Of a DNA stretch of 5,128 nt, positions 1 through 5,128 are shown piece after piece; positions within the stretch are counted from its first letter, which is position 1; each line of letters opens with the position of its first letter. The position numbers and the translations under genes were made by a program. The notes beneath the pieces were generated by a model that saw nothing but the letters and a program-made list of their open reading frames with translations, was not told where the DNA came from and made no database searches. The DNA is from Methanocorpusculum sp. GTDB taxonomy: Archaea; Halobacteriota; Methanomicrobia; Methanomicrobiales; Methanocorpusculaceae. The stretch spans positions 1-5,128 of the forward strand of contig DALTWN010000085.1 of assembly GCA_029987045.1 (NCBI GenBank), read 5' to 3'.

Positions 1-122
1 TGTTTTTCAGAGTTTCTATTGCATGTTTTGCACTGTTGCTTCTTTTCAGATTTTTCCGGATTCGGCATCGGCCCTGCCATAACACTGATTAAATCAGGCA
101 ACCAATAGTAGATGAGAAAATC
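1..122. other. Undecided AT-rich edge region upstream of the first gene
   Basis: No gene can be assigned with confidence. The + strand is pyrimidine-rich, so stops are scarce in every forward frame: the first stops fall at 106-108, 90-92 and 80-82. The frame ending at 90-92 would give a hydrophobic stretch followed by an Arg/His-rich tail, which could be the end of a membrane protein. On the - strand, an ATG at 80-78 opens a frame of 26 codons that runs off the left edge and contains CKTC, a possible zinc-ribbon half. Either could be real, and so could plain intergenic DNA. The octamer TTTTCAGA occurs at 4-11 and 43-50, 39 bases apart. Confidence 0.4.
85..97. promoter_or_regulatory. Perfect 13-bp palindrome, possible operator
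   Basis: CTGATT-A-AATCAG is a perfect inverted repeat around a single central base. It lies 25 bases ahead of the ATG at 123 and 5 bases ahead of a possible divergent start at 80. Two six-base arms with a one-base centre would suit a small dimeric regulator, and the position near the expected promoter of the gene at 123 fits. No regulator is encoded nearby and no second copy was noticed, so the role is inferred from symmetry and position only. Confidence 0.3.
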
Positions 123-407
123 ATGAGTATGAATCCCCTTCCCCGGATCCGCACCAATGTTCCCAAATCGGAACTGACCTGGAACGAGCATTTCTACATC
201 TGCCTCGGAAAAGTCGTCTGGATTCTTGCGACACTCATCCTGTTCGGCATCATCATCATGGTCAAGATGACGATGCACGTTCTTGGCGGATTCGGCGATA
301 TCATCGTTACGCTGTTCATTAGTATCGGTGCGGTCTATCTCATTGTCGCGTTGCCGGTATCCATCATCTACGCCTTCGTCATGCGCAAGCGCTACGCGAA
401 GAAATAA
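123..407 (+). CDS. Small two-span membrane protein, unknown function
   Basis: A 94-residue protein that I do not recognise. A polar, basic N-terminus (R8, R10, K15) is followed by a hydrophobic segment at about residues 31-47, a short loop with GGFGD at 55-59, a second hydrophobic segment at about 60-86, and a basic tail, RKRYAKK. Positive charge at both ends predicts that both termini are cytoplasmic with a hairpin through the membrane. The start at 123 is the first ATG; a second ATG two codons later (129) is equally possible. There is no clear Shine-Dalgarno site, so a short-leader or leaderless mRNA is likely. It appears to be a single-gene unit, because a hairpin and a T-run follow. No catalytic or binding motif is visible. 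It is probably real, given its length, hydrophobic pattern and G/C-ending codons like those of its neighbours. Confidence 0.75.
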   Translation: MSMNPLPRIRTNVPKSELTWNEHFYICLGKVVWILATLILFGIIIMVKMTMHVLGGFGDIIVTLFISIGAVYLIVALPVSIIYAFVMRKRYAKK

Positions 408-426
408 CAATATATCTCTGATTCTC

Positions 427-477
427 GTGGAAATATATGTCCACAAATCTTCTTTTCCTGAAGTAGTTTCGTTTTTT
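427..477 (+). terminator. Probable terminator region: hairpin plus T-runs
   Basis: GTGGA (427-431) pairs with TCCAC (440-444) around an eight-base AT-rich loop. A pyrimidine-rich stretch follows (449-458), then a run of six T at 472-477. Archaeal transcription often ends at T-runs with or without a hairpin, so the T6 may be the main signal. It lies 20-70 bases past the stop of the two-span membrane protein and before the next promoter candidate, which is where a terminator would be expected. Confidence 0.45.
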
Positions 478-500
478 CTGTGCCGATTATTGGCAGAATG

Positions 501-508
501 ATATATTT
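501..508 (+). promoter_or_regulatory. TATA-box candidate for the lipoprotein gene
   Basis: ATATATTT lies in an AT-rich context after the T-run terminator. Archaeal transcription starts roughly 25 bases downstream of the box, which would put the start near 530 and give a leader of about 40 bases. A second AT-rich stretch at 558-565 (AAAATATT) is too close to the ATG at 574 to drive a transcript containing that start codon. No obvious BRE purine tract was checked beyond inspection. Confidence 0.35.
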
Positions 509-573
509 GGATTCCTGTTGAAATCGAGCATTCGTAATGCCTATGTCCCATTAGTTCAAAATATTAGCCTTGT

Positions 574-1716
574 ATGAAACGCAATGCACTCATTCTTTGC
601 GCTCTTGTTCTTGTCGTCGTCACCTGCTGTGTTTTTGCGGCAGGCTGTACCTCGCAGGATACGGCGTATCAGCCGGACCGCGTGTATGATCTGGAAAATC
701 AGGCCTACACACATGAATTCGTGGAGTATCTGCAGACCAGAACAGACTACCCCTATGCCGTCGGCGAGACTCTCTACTTCCGGGACGGTCTAACAACAGG
801 ACATCCATCGGATTTCTCCTTCAATGGTTGTCCGGGTGGCATGGTAGAGGAAATCTACGATATCGGAGATGTACGTGTCAGCATAATGGATGAAGCAGGT
901 ATAACGACCGCCGTTATTTCCTGTTCCCCGGGTGTCGAAGAAGTGCCTCGGGAAGAAGCGGTCAAATATGCACGGCAGATGAATGATGCCGTTGCAGAGG
1001 CGATGAAAAAGTATCCTGGTCGTATACTGGGAGCCATCACGCTACCCACCCCCTATGTCAATGAATCCATTGCCGAACTGGAACGCTGTGTCAATGAACT
1101 CGGGCTTCAGTACTGGCATACGTACTCGAACTATGGATATAATGGAGATCGTCTCTCTGATGCCAAGTTCGAACCGCTGCTTGCAAAATGCGAAGAGCTT
1201 GATGTTCCTATCTATATCCATCCGAATTTCCCGATAACCGATTATCTTCTGGATTCCGGTGCGGTCTTTGGAAGTGCAGGATTCGGGTTCAGTGTCGACG
1301 CGATGAAGACCGTGCTCAATCTTATTCTCAGCGGGACCCTCGACCAACATCCGGATCTGACCATAATCCTCGGTCACCTTGGGGAATACTTCCCGTATGC
1401 TCTTGACCGTATGGACAACCGGTTCGCGCAATCGGGCGATTCTTCACAGCAGTACAAGGAGAATATCTCGTATTACTTCAAGAACAACATCTATCTCACC
1501 ACGAGCGGGATTACTCAAGAGGATTCCGTACTGCTGGCGCTGAATTCCCTAGGTTCCGACCGCATTCTGTTCGGGTCGGATTATCCATATGAAAATGTAA
1601 AGAGTGAAGTTGACTTCATCAAGTCCCTTCCGATCAGCGATGAGGACAAGGACAAGATCCTCTACAAGAACGCAGAGCAATATATTCTCAAAGACCGTAC
1701 GTCAAAGAGTGCATAA
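574..1716 (+). CDS. Lipid-anchored amidohydrolase, ACMSD/Amidohydro_2 family
   Basis: A 380-residue protein with a lipoprotein signal: basic start (KR), hydrophobic core, and lipobox FAAGC with C25 as the lipid-modified residue, so it should sit on the outer face of the membrane. The rest is a metal-dependent TIM-barrel domain of the amidohydrolase-2 type, whose members act as decarboxylases or hydrolases. Visible marks are MDEAGITTAVIS (105-116), LDVPIYIHP with H216, ILGHLGE with H268, and FGSDYP with D336. H216, H268 and D336 correspond to the conserved ligands and catalytic Asp. The first-strand motif, usually HxH or ExH, reads ENQ at 41-43, so the second histidine seems replaced by Gln. 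The substrate cannot be told. The start at 574 gives a complete signal peptide; there is no Shine-Dalgarno site. It is flanked by terminators and seems to be transcribed alone. The family is secure; activity is uncertain. Confidence 0.88.
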   Translation: MKRNALILCALVLVVVTCCVFAAGCTSQDTAYQPDRVYDLENQAYTHEFVEYLQTRTDYPYAVGETLYFRDGLTTGHPSDFSFNGCPGGMVEEIYDIGDVRVSIMDEAGITTAVISCSPGVEEVPREEAVKYARQMNDAVAEAMKKYPGRILGAITLPTPYVNESIAELERCVNELGLQYWHTYSNYGYNGDRLSDAKFEPLLAKCEELDVPIYIHPNFPITDYLLDSGAVFGSAGFGFSVDAMKTVLNLILSGTLDQHPDLTIILGHLGEYFPYALDRMDNRFAQSGDSSQQYKENISYYFKNNIYLTTSGITQEDSVLLALNSLGSDRILFGSDYPYENVKSEVDFIKSLPISDEDKDKILYKNAEQYILKDRTSKSA

Positions 1717-1725
1717 CGGAATCCT

Positions 1726-1753
1726 GGGGGATACATTCCCCTCCTTCTATTTT
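1726..1753 (+). terminator. Hairpin terminator after the lipoprotein gene
   Basis: GGGGGA (1726-1731) pairs with TTCCCC (1736-1741), with one G-U pair, closing a four-base loop. A pyrimidine-rich stretch ending in TTTT (1750-1753) follows. It begins 10 bases after the stop codon, the usual place for a terminator. A second T-run downstream may act as a back-up. Confidence 0.55.
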
Positions 1754-1786
1754 AGTGGGTATTTGAGATCATCTGTCTCATGCTAC

Positions 1787-1792
1787 TTTTTT
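1787..1792 (+). terminator. T6 run, secondary termination signal
   Basis: Six T in a row, 70 bases past the lipoprotein stop and upstream of the promoter candidate for the fusion gene. Poly-T tracts alone can end archaeal transcription. It could help separate the two transcription units. Confidence 0.3.
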
Positions 1793-1809
1793 CCCGTCTC
1801 ATCCTTTGG

Positions 1810-1817
1810 CTTTAAAC
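1810..1817 (+). promoter_or_regulatory. TATA-box candidate for the fusion gene
   Basis: CTTTAAAC lies about 30 bases ahead of the ATG at 1848. A start site some 25 bases downstream would fall near 1840, giving a very short leader, consistent with the absence of a Shine-Dalgarno site. TATAGTATA at 1831-1839 is a competing AT-rich element, but it sits so close to the ATG that its transcript would begin inside the gene. Confidence 0.35.
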
Positions 1818-1847
1818 GGCAACAGCACCTATAGTATACGTAGATAA

Positions 1848-4658
1848 ATGCCGCACGAATATCGACCCCCGAAGAAATATCCGCCGAAAGGAAAAGACCG
1901 CCGTCATTCCGGAAGACCGCACGAAGACAGACCGAAACGCCCGGCGCCGAAATCTCTCGGCAATGAAGTGACACGAAAAGACAGCATCCACGCGAAACTG
2001 CAGAAACAGCTGTTCTGGTGTCCGAAATGCAATATCCCGCTGCTTGCGAAGACCTGTGCCTGCGATACGGAATCGATCAGGGTCGATCTGCAGCAGCCGT
2101 TCGATGTCAGACCCGCACTCAAGGCGGATTACGATCTCATTCTTTCCACGTTCCGGAAACGGTTCGGCGACCGCGTGACCCTGCCGAAGATTCTCGTGCT
2201 GAACAAGGCGGGAGGTCTTGACCGGAACGATCTGATCATCGCGAACGGAATCAGGTTCGCCTGGTTCTCGTTCAATCCGACGACCCGCACATTTTCGGTC
2301 GATATCGAAGCGGCGGCGCTTCCCTATCTTGCAGAAACCGCGGACCGGTCCGTGATCCGGCTGGAGGATGCGGCAGTCTCCATTCCGGACGGCAGACTCG
2401 GCGGCAAGCGTCTGGATATCCGTCCGCAGCCGTTCGAAGACGGCATGGTCATCGTCCGGTACAAATCGAAGTGGGGTACCGGTATTCTGAAAGGAACGTC
2501 GCTGAAGATCAAGGAACTGGGAGCACTGGAAGAAAGACCGGTTCTGCCGGATCCGGAATGGAGCGAAGCCGTGGCGAAGAATGCGTTCCATCTCAAGAAC
2601 ATGGAACGTACCGCCGTCCGTGAGATCCGTCAGAACCTGACCCTGCGGCCGGAGATCAACTGTTCGTTCTCGGGAGGAAAGGACAGTACGGCGGTCTGGA
2701 ACATTGCACAGAAAGCCGGAGTCACCAAGGCGTTCTTCATTGATACCGGTCTCGAGTTTCCGGAAACCGTCGCGTTCGTCAAGGAGCAGAACGTCGCGTA
2801 TATCGAAAAGGCCGGCAATTTCTGGCAGGCCGTCGAACGTGCGGGACCGCCGGCGAAGGATCACCGCTGGTGCTGCAAACTGCTCAAACTCAATCCGGTC
2901 AAGATCCATCTGAACGAATCAGGTCCCTGTCTTACGGTCCAGGGAAACCGCTGGTACGAGTCATGGAACCGTGCGGAACTGGAAGCCGTCACGCAGAATC
3001 CGAACAATCCGCTCCAGCTCAATATCTCTCCGATCCGGTCATGGCGGGCACTCGACGTATTCTTCTACCTCTGGCTGAAGGAGATCCCCTACAACCCGCT
3101 CTACGAGATGGGATACGAACGTATCGGCTGCTATCTCTGTCCGGCGATGCTCGAATCCGAACTCGAGACCATGCATCATACCCATGCGGAGATGGCCGCA
3201 CGCTGGGACGAGTTCCTCACCCGCTGGGCGGAAGAACGCGGTCTGCCGCCGGAATATATCGGCTGGGGTCTGTGGCGGTGGAAGGAGATGCCGCCCAAGA
3301 TGAAGGAACTGGTGCGGGACAGCGGTCTCGATCTGACCGAACATCCGGTCAGACGCAGTACGCCGGCTTCGGTCGCGTCGCTGATGCCCGAACATCAGGT
3401 GGGCGATATCGTCGACGATACGACGCCGGATGTCCCGGTCGAAGAAACACCGAAGGTTCCGGAACTGCCGAAACTCGATATCGAAAAGATCCGGGCCGAT
3501 TTCCCGATGCTCGGCGACTATATCTATCTGGACAGCGGCGCCACCTCGTTTTCGCCGAACCAGGTCATTGCGGCAGCGACCGAATACGATACGACATTCA
3601 GAGCGAACGTCGGTCGCGGGGTCCATCGTCTGACCCGGATCGCCACCCAGAAATACTGGCATGCCCATCAGAAGGTTTCCGAGTTCATCAACGGCAGTGC
3701 AGGTACGCTGGTGTTCACCAAGAACTCGACCGAAGCGCTCAACATGGTCGCCCGCGGATTCGCGTTCAGACCGGGAGATGCCGTCGTCACCACCGTGCTG
3801 GAACACCATTCGAATATCCTGCCATGGCGCGAGCTGCAGAAGAACGGCGTCGGTGTCAGGATGCTGGATATCGATGACAGCCTGGCGCTCGATCTGCAAG
3901 CACTCGCGCATCTGCTGGAGACCGAACCGGTGAAGATGGTGACCGTATGCCATGTATCCAATGTGACCGGCACGGTCAATCCGATCGCGGAGATCGCACG
4001 GATGTGTCACGCCCATGGCGCGAAACTCTGTGTCGATGCGGCACAGTCCGCGCCGAAGATGCGTATCGATGTCGAGGAACTCGGCTGCGATTACCTGGCA
4101 TTCTCCGGCCACAAGATGCTCGGCCCGTCGGGAACCGGAGCGCTCTGGATGCGGGATGCCGATCTTGCGCCGCTCATCGTCGGCGGCGGCATGGTCGAAC
4201 GCGTTTCGGATACGGATTATGTTCCGGCGAAAGGATACCAGCGCTATGAAGCGGGATCGCCGAACATTTCCGGCGGCATCGGGTTCGGTGCGGCGGTCGA
4301 TTATCTTTCGGAAATCGGCATGGATAGTATCGAAGCACGGGAACGCCGGCTTACCGCAAAACTGATCGAAGAACTCGAACGTATCAGAGGTGTCACGCTC
4401 TACTGTGCGAAGAATCCCGCCATGCGGATCGGTGCCGTTTCGTTCACCCTGGCAGGCATCTCTGCGCATGAAGCCGCGGCTCTTCTCGATGAAGAGTACG
4501 GTATCGCCGTACGGTCAGGCATGCACTGCACCGAACCGCTGATGCGCCGCCTGGGTGCGCCGGAAGGAACGATCCGTGCGACCCCTGCGTTCTATACGAC
4601 GGAGACGGAAGTCAATATGCTTGCGGCTGCCGTCCGTGAGATAATGGAAAAATTATAA
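1848..4658 (+). CDS. PUA / PAPS-reductase-like PP-loop / SufS cysteine desulfurase fusion
   Basis: A 936-residue predicted cytoplasmic protein. In order: a Lys/Arg/Pro-rich tail (1-50); a zinc ribbon, C58-x2-C61-x8-C70-x-C72; a PUA-like region (about 164-224); a PAPS-reductase-family domain (about 235-495) with PP-loop SGGKDS at 275-280, C342-C343 and C428-x2-C431, the CC/CxxC pattern that holds a [4Fe-4S] cluster in APS reductases; a Pro/acidic linker (about 500-540); and a full-length class V aminotransferase domain (541-936). The last matches SufS-type desulfurases: EHHSN (652-656), HVSNVTGT (702-709), D730, SGHK with PLP lysine K756, and RSGMHC with catalytic C894. The ECGxH motif holding the catalytic cysteine of sulfonucleotide reductases is absent, so sulfur transfer to a nucleic acid, probably RNA, is favoured over sulfate reduction. 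The frame runs through the domain junction with no stop. ATG 1848 is the only good start; GTG at codon 41 is possible. Confidence 0.93.
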   Translation: MPHEYRPPKKYPPKGKDRRHSGRPHEDRPKRPAPKSLGNEVTRKDSIHAKLQKQLFWCPKCNIPLLAKTCACDTESIRVDLQQPFDVRPALKADYDLILSTFRKRFGDRVTLPKILVLNKAGGLDRNDLIIANGIRFAWFSFNPTTRTFSVDIEAAALPYLAETADRSVIRLEDAAVSIPDGRLGGKRLDIRPQPFEDGMVIVRYKSKWGTGILKGTSLKIKELGALEERPVLPDPEWSEAVAKNAFHLKNMERTAVREIRQNLTLRPEINCSFSGGKDSTAVWNIAQKAGVTKAFFIDTGLEFPETVAFVKEQNVAYIEKAGNFWQAVERAGPPAKDHRWCCKLLKLNPVKIHLNESGPCLTVQGNRWYESWNRAELEAVTQNPNNPLQLNISPIRSWRALDVFFYLWLKEIPYNPLYEMGYERIGCYLCPAMLESELETMHHTHAEMAARWDEFLTRWAEERGLPPEYIGWGLWRWKEMPPKMKELVRDSGLDLTEHPVRRSTPASVASLMPEHQVGDIVDDTTPDVPVEETPKVPELPKLDIEKIRADFPMLGDYIYLDSGATSFSPNQVIAAATEYDTTFRANVGRGVHRLTRIATQKYWHAHQKVSEFINGSAGTLVFTKNSTEALNMVARGFAFRPGDAVVTTVLEHHSNILPWRELQKNGVGVRMLDIDDSLALDLQALAHLLETEPVKMVTVCHVSNVTGTVNPIAEIARMCHAHGAKLCVDAAQSAPKMRIDVEELGCDYLAFSGHKMLGPSGTGALWMRDADLAPLIVGGGMVERVSDTDYVPAKGYQRYEAGSPNISGGIGFGAAVDYLSEIGMDSIEARERRLTAKLIEELERIRGVTLYCAKNPAMRIGAVSFTLAGISAHEAAALLDEEYGIAVRSGMHCTEPLMRRLGAPEGTIRATPAFYTTETEVNMLAAAVREIMEKL

Positions 4659-4684
4659 CGGTTGAATGTCCAATACTAGCAACA

Positions 4685-4691
4685 GGAAGGG
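4685..4691 (+). promoter_or_regulatory. Shine-Dalgarno-like site for the 32-residue gene
   Basis: GGAAGGG lies within a longer purine-rich tract, six bases before the ATG at 4698. It is the best ribosome-binding-site candidate in the window and fixes the start of this short gene. The match to the canonical GGAGG is imperfect. Archaea often use such sites for downstream genes of a transcript while first genes have short or no leaders, which fits co-transcription with the fusion gene. Confidence 0.45.
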
Positions 4692-4697
4692 AAGAAT

Positions 4698-4796
4698 ATG
4701 AGGCGAGTACGCGGTAGAGATTATCTGTTGCTTCTGTGTGCACTAGCCATCCTGATTCTCTGCATTTACGCCTTCGTTGTCGGCGTCACTGCGTAA
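4698..4796 (+). CDS. 32-residue single-span membrane protein
   Basis: A very short frame: ATG at 4698, stop TAA at 4794-4796. The protein starts with a basic segment (MRRVRGRD, four Arg in the first seven residues), followed by an almost unbroken hydrophobic stretch at residues 9-30 and ending in VTA. The charge pattern predicts a cytoplasmic N-terminus and one membrane span. C14 and C22 lie within the span. There is no lipobox and no clear signal-peptidase site, so it is more likely a membrane-anchored small protein than a secreted one. It starts 39 bases after the fusion gene's stop with no terminator between, so the two are probably co-transcribed. Function unknown; it might be a subunit or regulator of a neighbouring protein, including the MATE transporter, but nothing shows this directly. 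Confidence 0.55.
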   Translation: MRRVRGRDYLLLLCALAILILCIYAFVVGVTA

Positions 4797-4897
4797 GGGA
4801 TACGGATGTGCTGTTGGGATATACAGAGACATAATATAGGTTCATTACACATTACTATAGCAAGTGATTAACTACGACGGCACATGCAGATAAATCA
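4797..4897 (+). promoter_or_regulatory. Intergenic region with promoter candidates for the transporter
   Basis: About 100 bases with AT-rich boxes at 4830-4838 (CATAATATA) and 4853-4859 (TACTATA or overlapping). Start sites some 25 bases beyond these would give leaders of about 35 or 13 bases before the ATG at 4898. CATTAC occurs twice with a seven-base period (4843-4848 and 4850-4855). There is no T-run or hairpin after the short gene, so read-through from upstream into the transporter is also possible. No Shine-Dalgarno site precedes 4898. Confidence 0.3.
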
Positions 4898-5128
4898 ATG
4901 AAGAACGGGAAACTGCTGACCGAAGGGCCCGTTTTGAAGGCGCTGCTGATCGTCGCTCTTCCAATCATTTTCAGTAACCTGCTCCAGAACGTTCTGGAAC
5001 TGGTCGATATCTATTTCATAGGGCACCTGGGGGAAAGTGCGGCGGCGGCAGGTACGACCAGCGCATCGGTCATCATGCTGCTGCTGGTGCTGATCCTCGG
5101 TATCAATACGGCAACGGCGGCATTCACG
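4898..5128 (+). CDS. MATE-family multidrug/cation efflux transporter, N-terminal part
   Basis: The first 77 residues of a protein cut by the right edge; MATE proteins usually have about 450 residues and 12 membrane spans. The start LLTEGPVLKALLIVALPIIF is typical of the family: a short polar lead, then the first span (about 13-33) containing the conserved proline (P22). Next come the VDIYFIGHLG motif (36-45), where many members have D-x-x-F/Y-V/I-G-x-L-G, an Ala-rich turn (48-51), and a second hydrophobic segment (about 55-69) followed by GINTATAAF. Members export drugs, metabolites or flavin-like compounds using a Na+ or H+ gradient; the substrate cannot be told. ATG 4898 is placed by family alignment and lacks a Shine-Dalgarno site. 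The gene may be transcribed from its own promoter or continue the upstream transcript. Confidence 0.88.
   Translation, partial: MKNGKLLTEGPVLKALLIVALPIIFSNLLQNVLELVDIYFIGHLGESAAAAGTTSASVIMLLLVLILGINTATAAFT

Noticed and set aside
1055..1075. MSMNPLP in a shadow frame inside the lipoprotein gene, matching the first residues of the 94-residue protein at 123
   Set aside because: Similarity stops after seven residues and the frame is out of phase with a well-supported gene, so it looks like coincidence.
1812..2909. - strand open frame of 365 codons opposite the N-terminal half of the fusion
   Set aside because: A shadow of the coding strand caused by the same codon bias, with an Arg-rich product and no motif.
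3345..3467. Possibility that the PP-loop and desulfurase halves are two genes joined by sequencing error
   Set aside because: The linker is in frame and free of stops, with typical linker composition (Pro, Asp, Glu, Val). No ribosome-binding site or convincing start was seen just before the desulfurase domain.
2870..3877. + strand frame of 335 codons in another phase inside the fusion gene
   Set aside because: It overlaps intact, motif-rich coding sequence and gives a low-complexity Arg/Gly/Ser product. It does not indicate a frameshift, because both fused domains are continuous in the main frame.
3039..4469. Long - strand open frame (476 codons) opposite the desulfurase half
   Set aside because: The + strand frame has unmistakable family motifs throughout. 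The antisense frame is open because of G/C-rich third positions, and its Arg/His/Cys-rich product shows no recognisable domain.
1848..4658. Complete DNA phosphorothioation (Dnd/Ssp) defence locus
   Set aside because: Only DndA-like and DndC-like activities are represented, in one fused protein. No DndB, DndD, DndE or restriction partners are in the window, and the PUA-like part points to RNA.
4884..4901. Five-codon frame whose TGA overlaps the transporter's ATG (ATGA overlap), as in a leader peptide
   Set aside because: It is too short to distinguish from chance, with no ribosome-binding site and no attenuator-like hairpin.
1..5128. CRISPR arrays, tRNA or rRNA genes, insertion sequences, attachment sites
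   Set aside because: No regularly spaced repeats, cloverleaf-like segments, transposase frames or terminal inverted repeats were seen. The gaps between genes are all under 170 bases.

Overview
The window looks archaeal, most likely from a methanogen of the Methanomicrobia (Methanomicrobiales, perhaps close to Methanocorpusculum). This placement is inferred; no rRNA or marker gene is present. It rests on four things: a lipoprotein signal ending in the GCTSQ motif common in methanogen lipoproteins; AT-rich TATA-like boxes ahead of genes that lack a clear Shine-Dalgarno site; poly-T or hairpin-plus-T ends; and a PAPS-reductase-like protein with an N-terminal metal-binding and PUA-like part, an architecture known from archaea.

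Layout, all confident genes on the + strand. Bases 1-122 are an AT-rich edge region whose coding status cannot be decided; it contains a perfect 13-bp palindrome. Bases 123-407 encode a 94-residue protein of unknown function with two membrane segments. Bases 408-573 hold a probable terminator and a probable promoter. Bases 574-1716 encode a lipid-anchored amidohydrolase of the ACMSD/Amidohydro_2 family, in which one expected metal ligand appears to be glutamine. Bases 1717-1847 hold a second terminator and a promoter. Bases 1848-4658 encode the main item of interest, a 936-residue fusion of a basic tail, zinc ribbon, PUA-like domain, PAPS-reductase-type PP-loop domain and a complete SufS-type cysteine desulfurase. 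Bases 4698-4796 encode a 32-residue single-span membrane protein, and from 4898 the start of a MATE-family transporter runs off the right edge.

The fusion joins a sulfur source (cysteine desulfurase making a persulfide) to an ATP-dependent nucleotide-activating module with a probable Fe-S site and nucleic-acid-binding elements. The best reading is a self-contained sulfur-transfer enzyme, most likely for thiolation of RNA, with sulfonucleotide reduction and DNA phosphorothioation as weaker alternatives. The genes do not form one obvious pathway. The lipoprotein and the fusion each appear to have their own promoter, while the 32-residue gene probably shares the fusion transcript.
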